Shown here piece after piece: positions 18,043 through 28,509 of a DNA stretch of 64,000 nucleotides. The translations under genes and the position numbers were made by a program. Source of the DNA: Streptomyces parvus. Lineage in GTDB: Bacteria > Actinomycetota > Actinomycetes > Streptomycetales > Streptomycetaceae. Every line of letters begins with the position of its first letter. The first letter of the stretch is position 1. The stretch spans positions 789,304-853,303 of the forward strand of contig NZ_BMRY01000001.1 in NCBI RefSeq assembly GCF_014648875.1, given 5' to 3'. The notes beneath the pieces were generated by a model. The model ran no database searches and had not been told where the DNA came from. It was given only the letters and a program-made list of their open reading frames with translations.

Positions 18043-19587
18043 TCAGCCGTCGCGCACGCCGGGGATCCTGTCCGGCTCCGGTGTCGTGCGCTCCATCACC
18101 ACGAAGCTGCCGCCCCGGTGCTTGAGCCGGTAGCGCGCCTCCGGGTGCAGCTGCTCGGCGTACGCCACCGGGTCCTGGATCGGGCGGGACCAGCCGAAGT
18201 CCAGGTTGATGGCGACGATGTCGGGGGCGGTGCCGGGGGCTCCGCCGACCCAGTAGACGGTGCGGTCGGAGGTGAGGTGGGCCATCAGCGTGATGTCCGT
18301 CTCGACCCGCGACCCGGCCGGGATGGCGTCCAGCGCTGCCCGGGCCGCCTGGCTGCGGGCGTCGTCGGTGCGGTAGGTCTCCGGGCGCAGCAGATCGCGC
18401 AGCGGCAGGTGCTGGGTCATCGCAACGGCGATCGCCGCGGCGACGGGTACGGCGACCTTGGCGTACGAGGCGAGCCAGGGGCGGTGCGATCCGCGGCTGC
18501 GGCGGACGCCGTCGGCCAGCGCGAGGAAGAGCACCGGCATGAGGATCGCGCTGTAGTGCCAGACCATGCCCCAGTGGTTGCTGTCCTGCGAGAGCAGCCG
18601 CCAGCCGAGCGTCGGGACGATCAGCAGCGTCAGCGGTGAACGCAGCGCCATGAACGCGGTGATGCCGATCAGGAAGACCAGCATCTCGATCTTGACGGAG
18701 GAGTTGAGGACGCCGAGGACGGAGTCCAGCATCGAGACGTCCTGCTCGCCGTTCTTGTCGATCTTCGTCCAGTAGTCGTAGCGGCCGGCGCTGCTGGCCG
18801 CCGGGATGAGGACGACGAGGGTGACGACGAAGGCGGCGACCCCGAAGGCGGCGAGCAGCGCGCCCTGGAGGCGGCGGCCGTACACGAAGAGCAGGAAGCC
18901 GACGACGGCGACGGTCGCGCCGAGGTCCTCCTTGACCAGGACGAGCGGGAGCGACCAGAGCAGGGCGGCCGTGTACCGCTTCAGGAGCAGGGCCCGGCAG
19001 ACGAGGGCCAGCAGCGGTACGGCGAACGCGATCTCGTGGAAGTCGGCCTTCACCGCTTCCTGGATGCCCCAGGAGAGTCCGTACGCGACGGTGACGCAGA
19101 GGCCGGAGCGCCCGCCGAGGATCTGCTGGGTGGTGCGGCCGACGATGACCGCGCCCAGGGCGAACAGCGCGGCCTGGGCGAACAGCAGGGACTCGGCGGA
19201 CGGCCAGATCCAGTACAGCGGGGCGAGCAGCGCCACGATCGGGGAGAAGTGGTCCCCGAGGATCAGATAGCCGGGGCCCTTGATGTCGACGACCGGCGCG
19301 TCGAACCCCGCGTACGCCCGGACCTCCTGCTCGAAGATCCCCAGGTCCCAGGAGGGCGAGCCGAAGCGGGCGTACTGGAAGTAGGAGTAGAGGAAGTAGA
19401 GCGCGCACAGGATCGCGCCGGCGATGAGGTACGGGCGCAGGGGTACGCGGCCGGCGGGGGCGTCCGGGCCCGTGCTCGGGGATGTGCCTGCCGGGCGGGT
19501 GTCCGGGGCGGCGTCGGGCCCCGGGCCCTGGGCGGGCAGGCGCCCCGGCTCCGACCGGTCCGTTCCACTCTTGTTCAGCTCAAGCAC
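18043..19587 (-). CDS. DUF2079 polytopic membrane protein (GT-C glycosyltransferase-like)
   Basis: 514-residue protein. A Pro/Gly/Thr-rich cytoplasmic N-terminus (1-48) precedes about ten hydrophobic helices (first about 52-70) and a soluble C-terminal part. Motifs include SPSWDLGIFEQEVRAYAGF, GDHFSPIVALLAPLYW and DLGATVAVVGFLLFVY, typical of DUF2079, which has the general shape of GT-C fold polyprenyl-phosphate-sugar transferases (the WDLGIFEQ and GDHFSP acidic/His loops are at the expected outer face). Specific donor and acceptor are unknown. Start ATG at 19585-19587. Monocistronic between terminators. Confidence 0.8.
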   Translation of the reverse strand: MLELNKSGTDRSEPGRLPAQGPGPDAAPDTRPAGTSPSTGPDAPAGRVPLRPYLIAGAILCALYFLYSYFQYARFGSPSWDLGIFEQEVRAYAGFDAPVVDIKGPGYLILGDHFSPIVALLAPLYWIWPSAESLLFAQAALFALGAVIVGRTTQQILGGRSGLCVTVAYGLSWGIQEAVKADFHEIAFAVPLLALVCRALLLKRYTAALLWSLPLVLVKEDLGATVAVVGFLLFVYGRRLQGALLAAFGVAAFVVTLVVLIPAASSAGRYDYWTKIDKNGEQDVSMLDSVLGVLNSSVKIEMLVFLIGITAFMALRSPLTLLIVPTLGWRLLSQDSNHWGMVWHYSAILMPVLFLALADGVRRSRGSHRPWLASYAKVAVPVAAAIAVAMTQHLPLRDLLRPETYRTDDARSQAARAALDAIPAGSRVETDITLMAHLTSDRTVYWVGGAPGTAPDIVAINLDFGWSRPIQDPVAYAEQLHPEARYRLKHRGGSFVVMERTTPEPDRIPGVRDG

Positions 19588-19664
19588 GGTGACTGTCCCT
19601 GCTGGGGATTGCTACGGCCGTGTCATTAGAACAGAGCGGCGAGCGGATTCCGTACGACGGACAC

Positions 19665-19704
19665 GACGGCGGGCGCACCCCCGGGAAGGGGTGCGGCCGC
19701 CGTC
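19665..19704 (-). terminator. Hairpin terminator downstream of purH
   Basis: Arms 19665-19681 and 19688-19704 pair with one mismatch around a short loop, 15 nt after the purH stop. Confidence 0.75.
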
Positions 19705-19718
19705 GGACGCCTTGGAGA

Positions 19719-21272
19719 TCAGTGGAAGAAGTGGCGCGTGCCCGTGAAGTACATGGTCACGCCCGCCTTCTTCGCGGCCTCGACGACCAGCTCGTCGCGG
19801 ACGGATCCGCCGGGCTGGACGACGGCCTTGATACCGGCGGCCGTGAGGATCTCCAGGCCGTCGGGGAACGGGAAGAACGCGTCGGACGCGGCGTAGGAAC
19901 CGGCGGCCCGCTCCTCGCCCGCCCGCTCGACGGCGAGCTTGGCGGAGTCGACCCGGTTGACCTGGCCCATGCCGACGCCGACCGACGCGCCGTCCTTGGC
20001 GAGCAGGATCGCGTTGGACTTGACCGCGCGGCTCGCCTTCCAGGCGAAGGCCAGCTCCTTCAGCTCGGCCTCGGTCAGCGCCTCGCCGGTGGCGAGCGTC
20101 CAGTTGGCCGGGTCGTCGCCGTCGGCCTGGAGGCGGTCGGCGACCTGGAGCAGGGCGCCGCCGTCGATCGGCTTGACCTCGAACGCGGCGGTGGGCGCCT
20201 CGGGGGCGCGCAGCACCCGGATGTTCTTCTTGCGGGCCAGCACCTCGACGGCGCCGTCCTCGTAGGCCGGGGCGACGATGACCTCGGTGAAGATCTCCGC
20301 GACCTGCTCGGCCAGCTCGACCGTCACCGGGCGGTTGACGGCGATGACGCCGCCGAACGCGGAGAGCGGGTCGCAGGCGTGCGCCTTGCGGTGCGCCTCG
20401 GCGACGTCGGCGCCGATCGCGATCCCGCACGGGTTGGCGTGCTTGATGATCGCGACGCAGGGCTCGGCGTGGTCGTGGGCGGCGCGGCGGGCGGCGTCGG
20501 TGTCCGTGTAGTTGTTGTAGGACATCTCCTTGCCGTGCAGCTGCTCGGCCTCGGCGAGGCCGCCGTCACCGGAGGTGTAGAGCGCGGCGGGCTGGTGGGG
20601 GTTCTCGCCGTAGCGCAGGACGCTCTTGCGCGTGTACGTGTCGCCGAGGAACTCGGGGAGGCCCGAGTCGCCGTCGGCGGCGTAGTCGGCCGCGAACCAG
20701 GAGGCGACGGCCACGTCGTAGGCGGCGGTGTGCTGGAACGCCTCGGCGGCGAGCCGCTTGCGGGCGGTCAGGTCGAAGCCGCCGGCCTGCACGGCCGCGA
20801 GGACGTCCGCGTACCGCTCGGGGCTCGTGACCACGGCCACGGACGGGTGGTTCTTGGCGGCGGCGCGGACCATCGAGGGGCCGCCGATGTCGATCTGCTC
20901 GACGCACTCGTCGTCGGAGGCGCCCGAGGCGACCGTCGCCTTGAACGGGTAGAGGTTCACCACGACCAGGTCGAAGGGCTCGACGCCCAGCTCGGCGAGC
21001 TGCTCGCGGTGGGCGTCCAGCCGGAGGTCGGCGAGGATGCCCGCGTGGACACGGGGGTGCAGCGTCTTGACGCGGCCGTCCAGGCACTCGGGGAAGCCGG
21101 TGAGCTCCTCGACCTTGGTGACCGGGACTCCGGCGGCGGCGATCTTCCCGGCGGTGGAGCCGGTGGAGACGAGTTCGACGCCCGCCTCGTGCAGACCGCG
21201 GGCGAGGTCTTCGAGCCCCGTCTTGTCGTAGACACTGACCAGGGCGCGGCGGATGGGCTTATTCACCGACAT
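19719..21272 (-). CDS. purH: Bifunctional AICAR formyltransferase / IMP cyclohydrolase
   Basis: 517-residue enzyme for the last two steps of IMP synthesis: formylation of AICAR with 10-formyl-THF, then ring closure. The N-terminal cyclohydrolase (MGS-like) domain has [17 protein letters not shown] and [15 protein letters not shown]; the C-terminal transformylase has [23 protein letters not shown] and [13 protein letters not shown], ending in [11 protein letters not shown] 21270-21272 lies inside the end of purN, overlapping it by 14 nt, so the pair is translationally coupled. The folate substrate is produced by FolD encoded 2.6 kb away. Confidence 0.95.
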   Translation of the reverse strand: MSVNKPIRRALVSVYDKTGLEDLARGLHEAGVELVSTGSTAGKIAAAGVPVTKVEELTGFPECLDGRVKTLHPRVHAGILADLRLDAHREQLAELGVEPFDLVVVNLYPFKATVASGASDDECVEQIDIGGPSMVRAAAKNHPSVAVVTSPERYADVLAAVQAGGFDLTARKRLAAEAFQHTAAYDVAVASWFAADYAADGDSGLPEFLGDTYTRKSVLRYGENPHQPAALYTSGDGGLAEAEQLHGKEMSYNNYTDTDAARRAAHDHAEPCVAIIKHANPCGIAIGADVAEAHRKAHACDPLSAFGGVIAVNRPVTVELAEQVAEIFTEVIVAPAYEDGAVEVLARKKNIRVLRAPEAPTAAFEVKPIDGGALLQVADRLQADGDDPANWTLATGEALTEAELKELAFAWKASRAVKSNAILLAKDGASVGVGMGQVNRVDSAKLAVERAGEERAAGSYAASDAFFPFPDGLEILTAAGIKAVVQPGGSVRDELVVEAAKKAGVTMYFTGTRHFFH

Positions 21273-21915
21273 GACCGAGATGAACCTTTCGTCCCTCAAT
21301 GCGATGGCCGTCACGGGCGATCCGCCCCACGGCCTCGACGAGCAGCGAGCGCTCGACTTCCTTGATGCGTTCGTGGAGGGCGGCTTCGCCCTCCGGGGTG
21401 TCCTCCTCGGTCACCTCGACCACGCCCTGCGCGATGATCGGACCGGTGTCGACACCGTCGTCGACGAAGTGGACGGTGCAGCCCGTGACCTTGACGCCGT
21501 ACGCGAGTGCGTCACGCACCCCGTGGGCGCCGGGGAAGCTGGGCAGCAGGGCGGGGTGGGTGTTGACGGTCCGGCCACCGAAGGCGGCGAGGAACGCCGG
21601 ACCGACGATCTTCATGAAACCGGCGGAGACGACGAGGTCGGGACGGTGCGCGGCGACCTCTGCGGCGAGCGCCTCGTCCCACTCGGCGCGGGTCGCGTGG
21701 TCCTTGACCCGGCACACGAACGTGGGGATTCCGGCCCGCTCCGCACGCTCCGCGCCACCGGTCCCGAAGCGGTCGGCGCCGACCGCGACGATCCGCGCCC
21801 CGTACCCCTCGGGGTCGTCGCCGATGGCGTCCAGGAGCGCCTGGAGATTCGTACCGGATCCGGAGACCAGCACGACCAGCCGGGCGGGAGAGGCGGGGGT
21901 GGGCGGGGAGGCCAC
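21259..21915 (-). CDS. purN: Phosphoribosylglycinamide formyltransferase
   Basis: 218-residue GAR transformylase, third step of purine synthesis. SGSGTN (18-23) binds the phosphate, and the catalytic triad N118, H120, D156 appears in [16 protein letters not shown] and [12 protein letters not shown] at 21913-21915 is preferred because AAGGG lies 7 nt upstream and it aligns with family N-termini; the same frame is open for more than 200 codons upstream but those codons cross the repeat array and a divergent gene. Operon with purH (14-nt overlap). Confidence 0.93.
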   Translation of the reverse strand: MASPPTPASPARLVVLVSGSGTNLQALLDAIGDDPEGYGARIVAVGADRFGTGGAERAERAGIPTFVCRVKDHATRAEWDEALAAEVAAHRPDLVVSAGFMKIVGPAFLAAFGGRTVNTHPALLPSFPGAHGVRDALAYGVKVTGCTVHFVDDGVDTGPIIAQGVVEVTEEDTPEGEAALHERIKEVERSLLVEAVGRIARDGHRIEGRKVHLGHVGE

Positions 21916-22114
21916 GTCGGGGCCCTTTCTCACGTGATGACCGCGTGGTGACGCAGGTGCGGCATGCTCTTTGTAGGGTCGTACGAAGCAATCGCCTCGC
22001 CCGATACGGGGAACCCTACGAACGGGCCGACCGTCAGCAACGATACCGGCACACCCGACGGCCCCCACGGGACGGGGGCGTGACCGGGAGGTAGCGTCAG
22101 GGGGCAGCGATCCG

Positions 22115-22198
22115 TCCACCGGGCGGACCGAATCGTCCTTCGGGCGGACGAATCCGTCCCTGCGGGCGGAAGAACCGCCCTCGCGGGCGGACATGACG
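22115..22198. repeat. Four tandem 21-bp repeats upstream of purN and of a divergent membrane-protein gene
   Basis: Four exact-length units (22115-22135, 22136-22156, 22157-22177, 22178-22198) share TCC...CGGGCGGA...AA.CG. Several unit junctions form small hairpins such as CCGCC...GGCGG. The array is 199 nt upstream of the purN GTG and ends 22 nt before the divergent ATG at 22221; 21 bp is two helical turns, so proteins could bind in phase. The rest of 21916-22220 holds a TACAAA box near 21970 that may be the purN -10. Confidence 0.75.
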
Positions 22199-22220
22199 AG
22201 ATGGGGAAGACGTTCACCAC

Positions 22221-23069
22221 ATGCCGGACCGACGCCGTCGCACCGCCTTCCGCTTCCCCCTCCCGGAGCGGTCCGCTCTGCTGATGCGGGAACGCCAGTC
22301 CTCGTCGCCGGACTCCGGTTCCGCCGGGAAGCCGCAGGAGGAGAACCCCTTCGCCGCGCCGCCCGCGGACCGGCCGGACCAGCCGTGGCAGCCGCGCCGC
22401 CCCTCCGCGTCCCCCGACCGGGGGTCGGACGAGCAGGACGACAGCGGCTCCGGTTCCGGTTCCGGCGACCGCCCGGCCTGGGGCAGCCAGTGGAGCGACC
22501 GGCAGCCCGGCCGGGGCAGCGGCGGCTTCGGCGGCCGCCCCGGGAACGGCGCGGGCGGCCCGGGCGGCAAGGGCGGGAACGACCGCGGCCCGGGCGGACT
22601 GCGCTGGGACCCGACCGACCCGGCACAGCGGCGCGCCCGCTACGCGGCGCTCGGCGGCATGTGGGCCTTCTTCTTCGCCCTCTTCGACTTCCCGGAGATC
22701 GCCCTGCTGCTGGGCGCGCTCGCGACGTACTGGGCGATCAGCGCGCTCCGCACTCCGCTGAAGAACGCCTCCGCCGCGGACCGTACGGCGGTGGACAGCG
22801 GCTCGGCGGGTACGCCCGCCGACCCCGCTGCGCCCGCGTCGCCCGCCTCACCTTCGACAGTCAGCAGCAGGCATCACACCACGACGGCGGTCGGCGGTCT
22901 GGTGACCGCGCTGCTGGCGCTGCTCATCGTGGGCACGTCGTTCACCGTGCAACTGGTCTACCGCGACTACTACACGTGCGTGAACGACGCCCTGACCAAG
23001 TCCGCCTCGGTGGCCTGCAACGACAAGCTGCCGAAGCCGCTGGAGCCGTTCTTCGGCGTCAAGGAGTAG
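22221..23069 (+). CDS. Conserved membrane protein, low-complexity N-terminus
   Basis: 282-residue protein from ATG 22221; ATG 22281 ([12 protein letters not shown]) is an alternative start 20 codons in. Residues 25-125 are disordered, rich in Gly, Pro, Ser, Asp and Arg ([35 protein letters not shown]). Then come two hydrophobic helices with [38 protein letters not shown], a polar loop, one more helix (about 221-243) and a C-terminal domain with two Cys ([20 protein letters not shown]) that would lie outside. I recognise it only as a conserved actinobacterial membrane protein next to PerM; function unknown. Its end overlaps the convergent PerM-like gene by 11 nt. Confidence 0.75.
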   Translation: MPDRRRRTAFRFPLPERSALLMRERQSSSPDSGSAGKPQEENPFAAPPADRPDQPWQPRRPSASPDRGSDEQDDSGSGSGSGDRPAWGSQWSDRQPGRGSGGFGGRPGNGAGGPGGKGGNDRGPGGLRWDPTDPAQRRARYAALGGMWAFFFALFDFPEIALLLGALATYWAISALRTPLKNASAADRTAVDSGSAGTPADPAAPASPASPSTVSSRHHTTTAVGGLVTALLALLIVGTSFTVQLVYRDYYTCVNDALTKSASVACNDKLPKPLEPFFGVKE

Positions 23070-24798
23070 CAGCCGGACCGCCCGGATCGGCGGACTCGGT
23101 CCGATCGGCTCGACCGGCCGTGCGGTCGGCGGGGAAGTCGGCCATGAGTCCGCCGGAGCCCTGCTTCAGGGAGGCCCAACGGGCCTCCCTGTTCGCTTTC
23201 CCGTGCCAGGGGTCGGTCGGCAGGAAGTCGTACGGCTCGAAGCCGGGGGTCGCTTCGGGTGCCGGGTCGGGGGCCGGTACGGAGGAAGCGGCCGGGGACG
23301 CGGGGCCGGCCGGCTCCGCTTCGCCGTCCTCGCCCGCCGTCGCGCGCCGCGCACGCCAGGGTGCCCACCACCGGCGCGTACGCCCGGGAACAGCACCGTC
23401 CTCCTCCGCCGCTTCCTCCGCCTCGGGCTCCGGGGGCTCGTCCGCTTCCGGTACGTCCCTGCGCCAGGCCCAGCCAGGCGTACGCAGCCGCCACAGGCGC
23501 AGCAGCAGGGCGGCCGGTACGCCGATGGCGGCCGTCCACACCAGTGCCGCCGGGCCGGTCAGCCACCACACCGGGCCGAACACTCTCAGCGCCCCGGTCC
23601 CGATCGGCCCGCCGGCCACCGCCGTGAGCAGCGCCGTTCCCGCGCCGCACCCGAGCGCGGCGAGCAGGGTCACCAGTACCGTCTCGCGCGGGCTCCAGGC
23701 CCGGGCGCGGGGAGCGTCGGCGGGCGCGGCCCTGCGCGCGGTGAACCAGGCGACCGCCAGCGCGGCCGCCACCGGCACCGCGAGGGCCGCCCAGTTCGGC
23801 AGGGCGCCCGGCCCCTGGTCCGGCACCGCCGCCAGCAGGGGGAAGCGGGGCAGCGCGGGGGTTCCGTCGAGGCCCAGCGGGGTGGCGGTGGCCCCCGTAC
23901 CGAGCGAGAAGCCCGGCCCGAGCCCGTACGCCGCCCCCCACAGCGCGGCGTTCGGCGCGAGCGCGGCGGCCAGCAGGAGTACGGCGATGCGCCCCGTCCA
24001 GTCGCCCGCGAGCCCGAGGAACGCGTCCTGGGCCGCCCCCGCGTTCCGGCCGAGCGCGACCGCGACCAGCAGCGCGCCGCCGCCGAGCAGCACCGTCAGG
24101 CCCGCCGCCGCCGACCGGAACGTCGCCTCGGTCCGCTGCCGGAAGAGCGTCCGCGCGACGGCCTCCTGGACCACCAGGGGCGACCAGGACGGCGCGGGCC
24201 CGAACGGCCGCCCGGCCGCCGTCCACACCCCGGCGGCCGCCGCACCGGCCACGACCAGCGCCACCGGGAACGCCAGCGTGTCCGGGTCCGCGTGGAGCGG
24301 GCCGCCCCGCGCACAGGCCGCCGCACCCGCGACGACCAGCAGATATCCGGCGGTCACCGCACAGAACGCGCCCACCCGCGAGGGCCCGCCCGACCTCTCC
24401 CGCCACTCCGCCCGCGCCTCGTCCCGTGCCCCTTCCTGCGGCTCCTGCGACTCCGCCGCGTCACGCGCCGCGCGGTGGGCCAGCCAGACCGGGCCCAGCA
24501 CGAGCAGCAACGGAACCATGCCGACGGGCGCGGGGACGCCGCTCAGAGTGTCGGGCCGCACGAGTCCGGCGCCGTGCGCGAGCAGCCAGACCCCGGCCGC
24601 CGCGCGCAGCGCCCCGCCCGGTCCGCTGTCCGGGTACGGGGAGCTGATCCACACCACCATGACCAGCACCGTCAGCGACCCGAGGCCGAGCCCGGCGGCG
24701 ACGGCACCCTTCACCAGGGCGGAGGCCAGGGCGAGGGTGCGGTTCCGCCGCACCGTCACCTGCGGGCTGCGTTGCGTCATTTGGGTCACACGGCTCAT
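23059..24798 (-). CDS. PerM-like (DUF6350) cell-division-associated membrane protein
   Basis: 579-residue polytopic protein with about ten to twelve hydrophobic helices in residues 20-450 and a long acidic/Pro-rich cytoplasmic tail ending [20 protein letters not shown]. It matches the DUF6350 family named after mycobacterial PerM, needed for persistence and division under stress. The neighbourhood supports this: purN-purH on one side and sucCD on the other, the same set as in mycobacteria as I recall. ATG at 24796-24798; another ATG four codons in is possible. The molecular role in a mycelial organism is untested. Confidence 0.75.
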   Translation of the reverse strand: MSRVTQMTQRSPQVTVRRNRTLALASALVKGAVAAGLGLGSLTVLVMVVWISSPYPDSGPGGALRAAAGVWLLAHGAGLVRPDTLSGVPAPVGMVPLLLVLGPVWLAHRAARDAAESQEPQEGARDEARAEWRERSGGPSRVGAFCAVTAGYLLVVAGAAACARGGPLHADPDTLAFPVALVVAGAAAAGVWTAAGRPFGPAPSWSPLVVQEAVARTLFRQRTEATFRSAAAGLTVLLGGGALLVAVALGRNAGAAQDAFLGLAGDWTGRIAVLLLAAALAPNAALWGAAYGLGPGFSLGTGATATPLGLDGTPALPRFPLLAAVPDQGPGALPNWAALAVPVAAALAVAWFTARRAAPADAPRARAWSPRETVLVTLLAALGCGAGTALLTAVAGGPIGTGALRVFGPVWWLTGPAALVWTAAIGVPAALLLRLWRLRTPGWAWRRDVPEADEPPEPEAEEAAEEDGAVPGRTRRWWAPWRARRATAGEDGEAEPAGPASPAASSVPAPDPAPEATPGFEPYDFLPTDPWHGKANREARWASLKQGSGGLMADFPADRTAGRADRTESADPGGPAATP

Positions 24799-24906
24799 GC
24801 TGCCAACGACACGCGCTTATTTCGCGTAACGCGCGAAGAGCCGCCGTGTCGCTCAATATACGTTTATGTACTTTTTCACCCAGCGCGGTGCTGCCGGGGG
24901 TCGTCC

Positions 24907-26256
24907 ATGACCCGGAGCACGACCGACGAGGCCGCCGTGCCGCCGCTGCCCTCCCCCAAGGAGCGCCGCAGACTGCGCAAGGCGAAATCGTTGAGCGAGG
25001 ATGAGGTGGCGGCGGCGGTCGGCGTCACGCGCGCCACCGTGCGCTCCTGGGAGACGGGGCGCACAAGCCCGCGCGGACGCAAGCGCGCGCTGTACGCCAA
25101 ACTCATCGCCCCCGAACCGGCGGTGAAGCCCACTGCGAAGCCCACGGCGAAGCCCACCGTGGTGACCGCGAAGGCGGCAACGGCCGGGGCGCGCCCTGCG
25201 GCGGACCGCCCCACCGCCGAGCCGGCGGCAGCCCCGGCGGCAGCCCCGGCGGCGACCGACCCGCCCGAGGCCCCGCCCCTGGCTGAGGCCCCGCCCCCGC
25301 CTTCGGACCCGGGCGCCGGTGCCGGGACGGCCGACGGGCCGAGCCGCGCGCCGGAGGCTCCCGGCCGGCCGAGCGGCGCGGCGGAGGCGCCCGGTGAACG
25401 GCGCACCTCCCCCGCCGAGGCGTTCGGTGAGCGGCGCACCTCCCCCGCCGAGGCGTTCGACGAGCTGTACGCCCGCACCGCCCCCGGCCTCGTCCGGCAG
25501 ACCTACCTGCTGAGCGGCCGACGCGCCCTGGCCCGCGAATCCGTCGAGCGCGCCTTCGAACTGGCCTGGCAGCGCTGGCCCGAGGTGGCCGTCGACCGGG
25601 ATCCGGCCGGCTGGGTGCGCGCGGCGGCGTACGAGTACGCGATGTCGCCCTGGCACCGGCTGCGCCGCACGCACCGGCACCCCGACGCCCCGCCCACGGA
25701 GCCGGGCAAGCGGGCGCTGTTCGACGCGCTGCTCGACCTGCCCCCGGCCTACCGGCGCACGCTGCTCCTGTACGACGGGGTCGGCCTGGACCTGCCGGAG
25801 ACCGCAGCCGAGACGGAGGCCAGCACCCTGGCGGCGGCGGGCCGTCTGATGACCGCCCGCGCCGCCGTCGCCGAGCGGCTGCCCGAGCTGGCCGAGGCCG
25901 ACTCGCCCGCCGAGCAGTCGGCCCTGCTGCACGACCGGCTCGGCGGCCTCGCCCGCGCCGAGCACGTACCCGTACCGCGGCCGGCCCGTGCCGTGCGCAC
26001 CGGCAGCGAGAACAAGGCCAGGCTGTGGACCCGGGCCGCCGTCGCGGGCGTCGCGCTGCTCATCGCGGTGACCGGGCTGACCCTGCACACCGCGCCCACC
26101 CACTACGAGCAGCCGATCTCGCCCCCGGAACGGGTCGGGGGCGTACCGCCGCGCGGTGGTCCGCAGAAGCTCACGGCGCAGGATCTGAAGCTGCAGAAGT
26201 CGCTGGGCGAGCAGTTGGCACACGGCCCGGAACGGCTGGTGCCGGAACTCCGCTGA
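24907..26256 (+). CDS. Tail-anchored HTH / sigma-70-like protein
   Basis: 449-residue mosaic protein. Residues 17-65 form an XRE-type helix-turn-helix (LSEDEVAAAVGVTRATVRSWETGR). Residues 68-184 are an Ala/Pro/Lys-rich linker with KPTAKPTAKPT and a duplicated GERRTSPAEAF. Residues 185-330 resemble an ECF sigma factor (region 2-like FDELYARTAPGLVRQTYLLS...RAFELAWQRWPEV; region 4-like LDLPPAYRRTLLLYDGVGLDLPE). A transmembrane helix (about 375-393) then leads to a short outer tail. A sigma-like factor attached to the membrane with no separate anti-sigma is unusual. ATG 24907 has only a weak ribosome site; the AT-rich divergent promoter region (24840-24885) is shared with PerM. Confidence 0.75.
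   Translation: MTRSTTDEAAVPPLPSPKERRRLRKAKSLSEDEVAAAVGVTRATVRSWETGRTSPRGRKRALYAKLIAPEPAVKPTAKPTAKPTVVTAKAATAGARPAADRPTAEPAAAPAAAPAATDPPEAPPLAEAPPPPSDPGAGAGTADGPSRAPEAPGRPSGAAEAPGERRTSPAEAFGERRTSPAEAFDELYARTAPGLVRQTYLLSGRRALARESVERAFELAWQRWPEVAVDRDPAGWVRAAAYEYAMSPWHRLRRTHRHPDAPPTEPGKRALFDALLDLPPAYRRTLLLYDGVGLDLPETAAETEASTLAAAGRLMTARAAVAERLPELAEADSPAEQSALLHDRLGGLARAEHVPVPRPARAVRTGSENKARLWTRAAVAGVALLIAVTGLTLHTAPTHYEQPISPPERVGGVPPRGGPQKLTAQDLKLQKSLGEQLAHGPERLVPELR
25393..25458 (+). repeat. Two 33-bp direct repeats inside the HTH/sigma-like gene
   Basis: Copies 25393-25425 and 25426-25458 differ by one base and encode GERRTSPAEAF twice in frame. A recent duplication in the linker just before the sigma-like domain. 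Confidence 0.85.
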
Positions 26257-26281
26257 GACCGGTGGCCGATGACGTACGCGA

Positions 26282-26331
26282 ACGGCGCGGGCCCGCACCC
26301 CTGATGGACAAGGGGTGCGGGCCCGCGCCGT
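26282..26331. terminator. 20-bp perfect-stem terminator
   Basis: Arms 26282-26301 and 26312-26331 pair without mismatch around a 10-nt loop, between the convergent HTH/sigma-like gene (stop at 26256) and sucD (stop at 26356). Confidence 0.9.
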
Positions 26332-26355
26332 GTACGCGTGTCCCTGCGGCCTGCG

Positions 26356-27240
26356 TCAGGCGCCGAGGATCTCGCGCGCCAGCTTGGCGGTCTCGGTCGG
26401 CGTCTTGCCGACCTTGACGCCGGCGGCCTCCAGGGCCTCCTTCTTCGCCTGTGCGGTGCCCGAGGAGCCGGAGACGATGGCGCCGGCGTGGCCCATGGTC
26501 TTGCCCTCCGGGGCGGTGAAGCCCGCGACGTAGCCGACGACCGGCTTGGTGACGTTCGCCTTGATGAAGTCGGCGGCACGCTCCTCGGCGTCGCCGCCGA
26601 TCTCGCCGATCATCACGATGAGGTCGGTGTCGGGGTCCGCCTCGAACGCCGCGAGGGCGTCGATGTGCGTCGTGCCGATGACCGGGTCGCCACCGATGCC
26701 GACGGCGGACGAGAAGCCGATGTCACGGAGCTCGTACATCATCTGGTAGGTCAGCGTACCGGACTTGGACACGAGACCGATGCGGCCGGGCTTGGTGATG
26801 TCGCCCGGGATGATGCCGGCGTTGGACTGGCCCGGGGTGATGAGACCGGGGCAGTTCGGGCCGATGATCCGGGTCTTGTTGCCCTTCTCGTTCGCGTACG
26901 CCCAGAAGGCGGCGGAGTCGTGAACGGCGATGCCCTCGGTGATGACGACCGCGAGCGGGATCTCGGCGTCGATCGCCTCGACGACGGCGGCCTTGGAGAA
27001 GGCCGGCGGGACGAAGAGGACGGACACGTTCGCGCCGGTCTTCTCCATCGCTTCCTTGACGGAGCCGAAGACCGGAACCTCGGTGCCGTCGAAGTCGACG
27101 GACGTACCGGCCTTGCGCGGGTTGACGCCACCGACGATGTTGGTGCCGTCACCCAGCATGAGCTTGGTGTGCTTCATGCCCGTGGCGCCGGTCATCCCCT
27201 GGACGATGACCTTGCTGTCCTTGGTGAGGAAGATAGCCAT
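26356..27240 (-). CDS. sucD: Succinate--CoA ligase, alpha subunit
   Basis: 294-residue CoA-binding subunit of succinyl-CoA synthetase (TCA cycle substrate-level phosphorylation). The phospho-histidine is H251 ([13 protein letters not shown]), the CoA site TGATGMKHT is near 17-25, and [12 protein letters not shown] is diagnostic. Start ATG 27238-27240, 21 nt after the sucC stop. Downstream a 20-bp terminator ends the operon. Confidence 0.96.
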   Translation of the reverse strand: MAIFLTKDSKVIVQGMTGATGMKHTKLMLGDGTNIVGGVNPRKAGTSVDFDGTEVPVFGSVKEAMEKTGANVSVLFVPPAFSKAAVVEAIDAEIPLAVVITEGIAVHDSAAFWAYANEKGNKTRIIGPNCPGLITPGQSNAGIIPGDITKPGRIGLVSKSGTLTYQMMYELRDIGFSSAVGIGGDPVIGTTHIDALAAFEADPDTDLIVMIGEIGGDAEERAADFIKANVTKPVVGYVAGFTAPEGKTMGHAGAIVSGSSGTAQAKKEALEAAGVKVGKTPTETAKLAREILGA

Positions 27241-27261
27241 GGTGTTGGAGTCCCTCGTCCC

Positions 27262-28443
27262 TTACTTCGCAGCCGCGGCGAGCTCGGCGGCCTTGTCGGC
27301 CGCGCCGTCCATGGTGTCCACGCGCTGAACGAGCGGGTGGTTGGCGTCGGAGAGGATCTTGCGACCCAGCTCCGCGTTGTTGCCGTCGAGACGCACGACC
27401 AGCGGCTTCTCGACCTTCTCGCCCTTGGACTCCAGGAGCGCGAGCGCCTGCACGATGCCGTTGGCGACCTCGTCGCAGGCGGTGATGCCACCGAAGACGT
27501 TGACGAAGACGGACTTGACGTCCGGGTCGCCGAGGATGATCTCCAGGCCGTTGGCCATGACCTCGGCGGAGGCGCCGCCACCGATGTCGAGGAAGTTGGC
27601 GGGCTTCACGTTGCCGTGGTTCTCACCGGCGTACGCGACGACGTCCAGGGTCGACATGACCAGGCCGGCGCCGTTGCCGATGATGCCGACCTCGCCGTCG
27701 AGCTTGACGTAGTTGAGGTTCTTGGCCTTGGCGGCAGCCTCGAGCGGGTTGGCTGCGTCCTTGTCCTCGAGGGCCTCGTGCTCCGGCTGGCGGAAGTCGG
27801 CGTTCTCGTCGAGCGAGACCTTGCCGTCCAGGGCCAGGATGCGGCCGTCCTTGGTCTTCACCAGCGGGTTGACCTCGACGAGGAGCGCGTCCTCGGCGAC
27901 GAAGGTCTCCCACAGGGTCACCAGGGCCTCGGCGACACCCTCGGCCACGTCGGCCGGGAACTTCGCCTGGGCCACGATCTCGCGGGCCTTGGCGATGTCC
28001 ACGCCGGAGTTGGAGTCGACCGGGACCTTCGCGAGGGCCTCGGGGGTCTTCTCCGCGACCTCCTCGATGTCCATGCCGCCCTGCACCGAGGCCATGGCCA
28101 GGAAGGTGCGGTTGGTGCGGTCGAGGAGGTACGAGACGTAGTACTCCGCCTCGATCTCCGGGGACAGCTCGGCGATCATCACCTTGTGGACCGTGTGGCC
28201 CTTGATGTCCATGCCGAGGATGTCGGTCGCCCGGGCGACCGCCTCGTCGGCGTCGGCGGCCAGCTTGACGCCGCCGGCCTTGCCGCGGCCGCCGACCTTC
28301 ACCTGCGCCTTGACGACAGACTTGCCGCCCAGCTTCTCGGTCGCCTCGCGGGCTGCCTCAGGCGTGTCGATGACTTCACCGGCCAGCACCGGTACACCGT
28401 GCTTGGCGAAGAGGTCCCTCGCCTGGTACTCGAACAGGTCCAC
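27262..28443 (-). CDS. sucC: Succinate--CoA ligase [ADP-forming], beta subunit
   Basis: 393-residue ATP-grasp subunit. [58 protein letters not shown] and [18 protein letters not shown] are standard. The start is GTG at 28441-28443 with GGGAC upstream. First gene of sucCD. The roughly 250-nt leader region contains GTGA/TCAC inverted repeats that could bind a CRP-family regulator. Confidence 0.96.
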   Translation of the reverse strand: MDLFEYQARDLFAKHGVPVLAGEVIDTPEAAREATEKLGGKSVVKAQVKVGGRGKAGGVKLAADADEAVARATDILGMDIKGHTVHKVMIAELSPEIEAEYYVSYLLDRTNRTFLAMASVQGGMDIEEVAEKTPEALAKVPVDSNSGVDIAKAREIVAQAKFPADVAEGVAEALVTLWETFVAEDALLVEVNPLVKTKDGRILALDGKVSLDENADFRQPEHEALEDKDAANPLEAAAKAKNLNYVKLDGEVGIIGNGAGLVMSTLDVVAYAGENHGNVKPANFLDIGGGASAEVMANGLEIILGDPDVKSVFVNVFGGITACDEVANGIVQALALLESKGEKVEKPLVVRLDGNNAELGRKILSDANHPLVQRVDTMDGAADKAAELAAAAK

Positions 28444-28509
28444 GCGCGTCCGTCCCTTTTAGTGGTCTCGCGGTTCGTTCTTCTGCGTGGGCGTGCCGCG
28501 AAGGGCAAC

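Noticed and set aside
21916..22626. Extended N-terminus for purN reading through the repeat array
   Set aside because: The frame is open, but it overlaps the divergent gene and has no family similarity; a good ribosome site marks the internal GTG at 21915.
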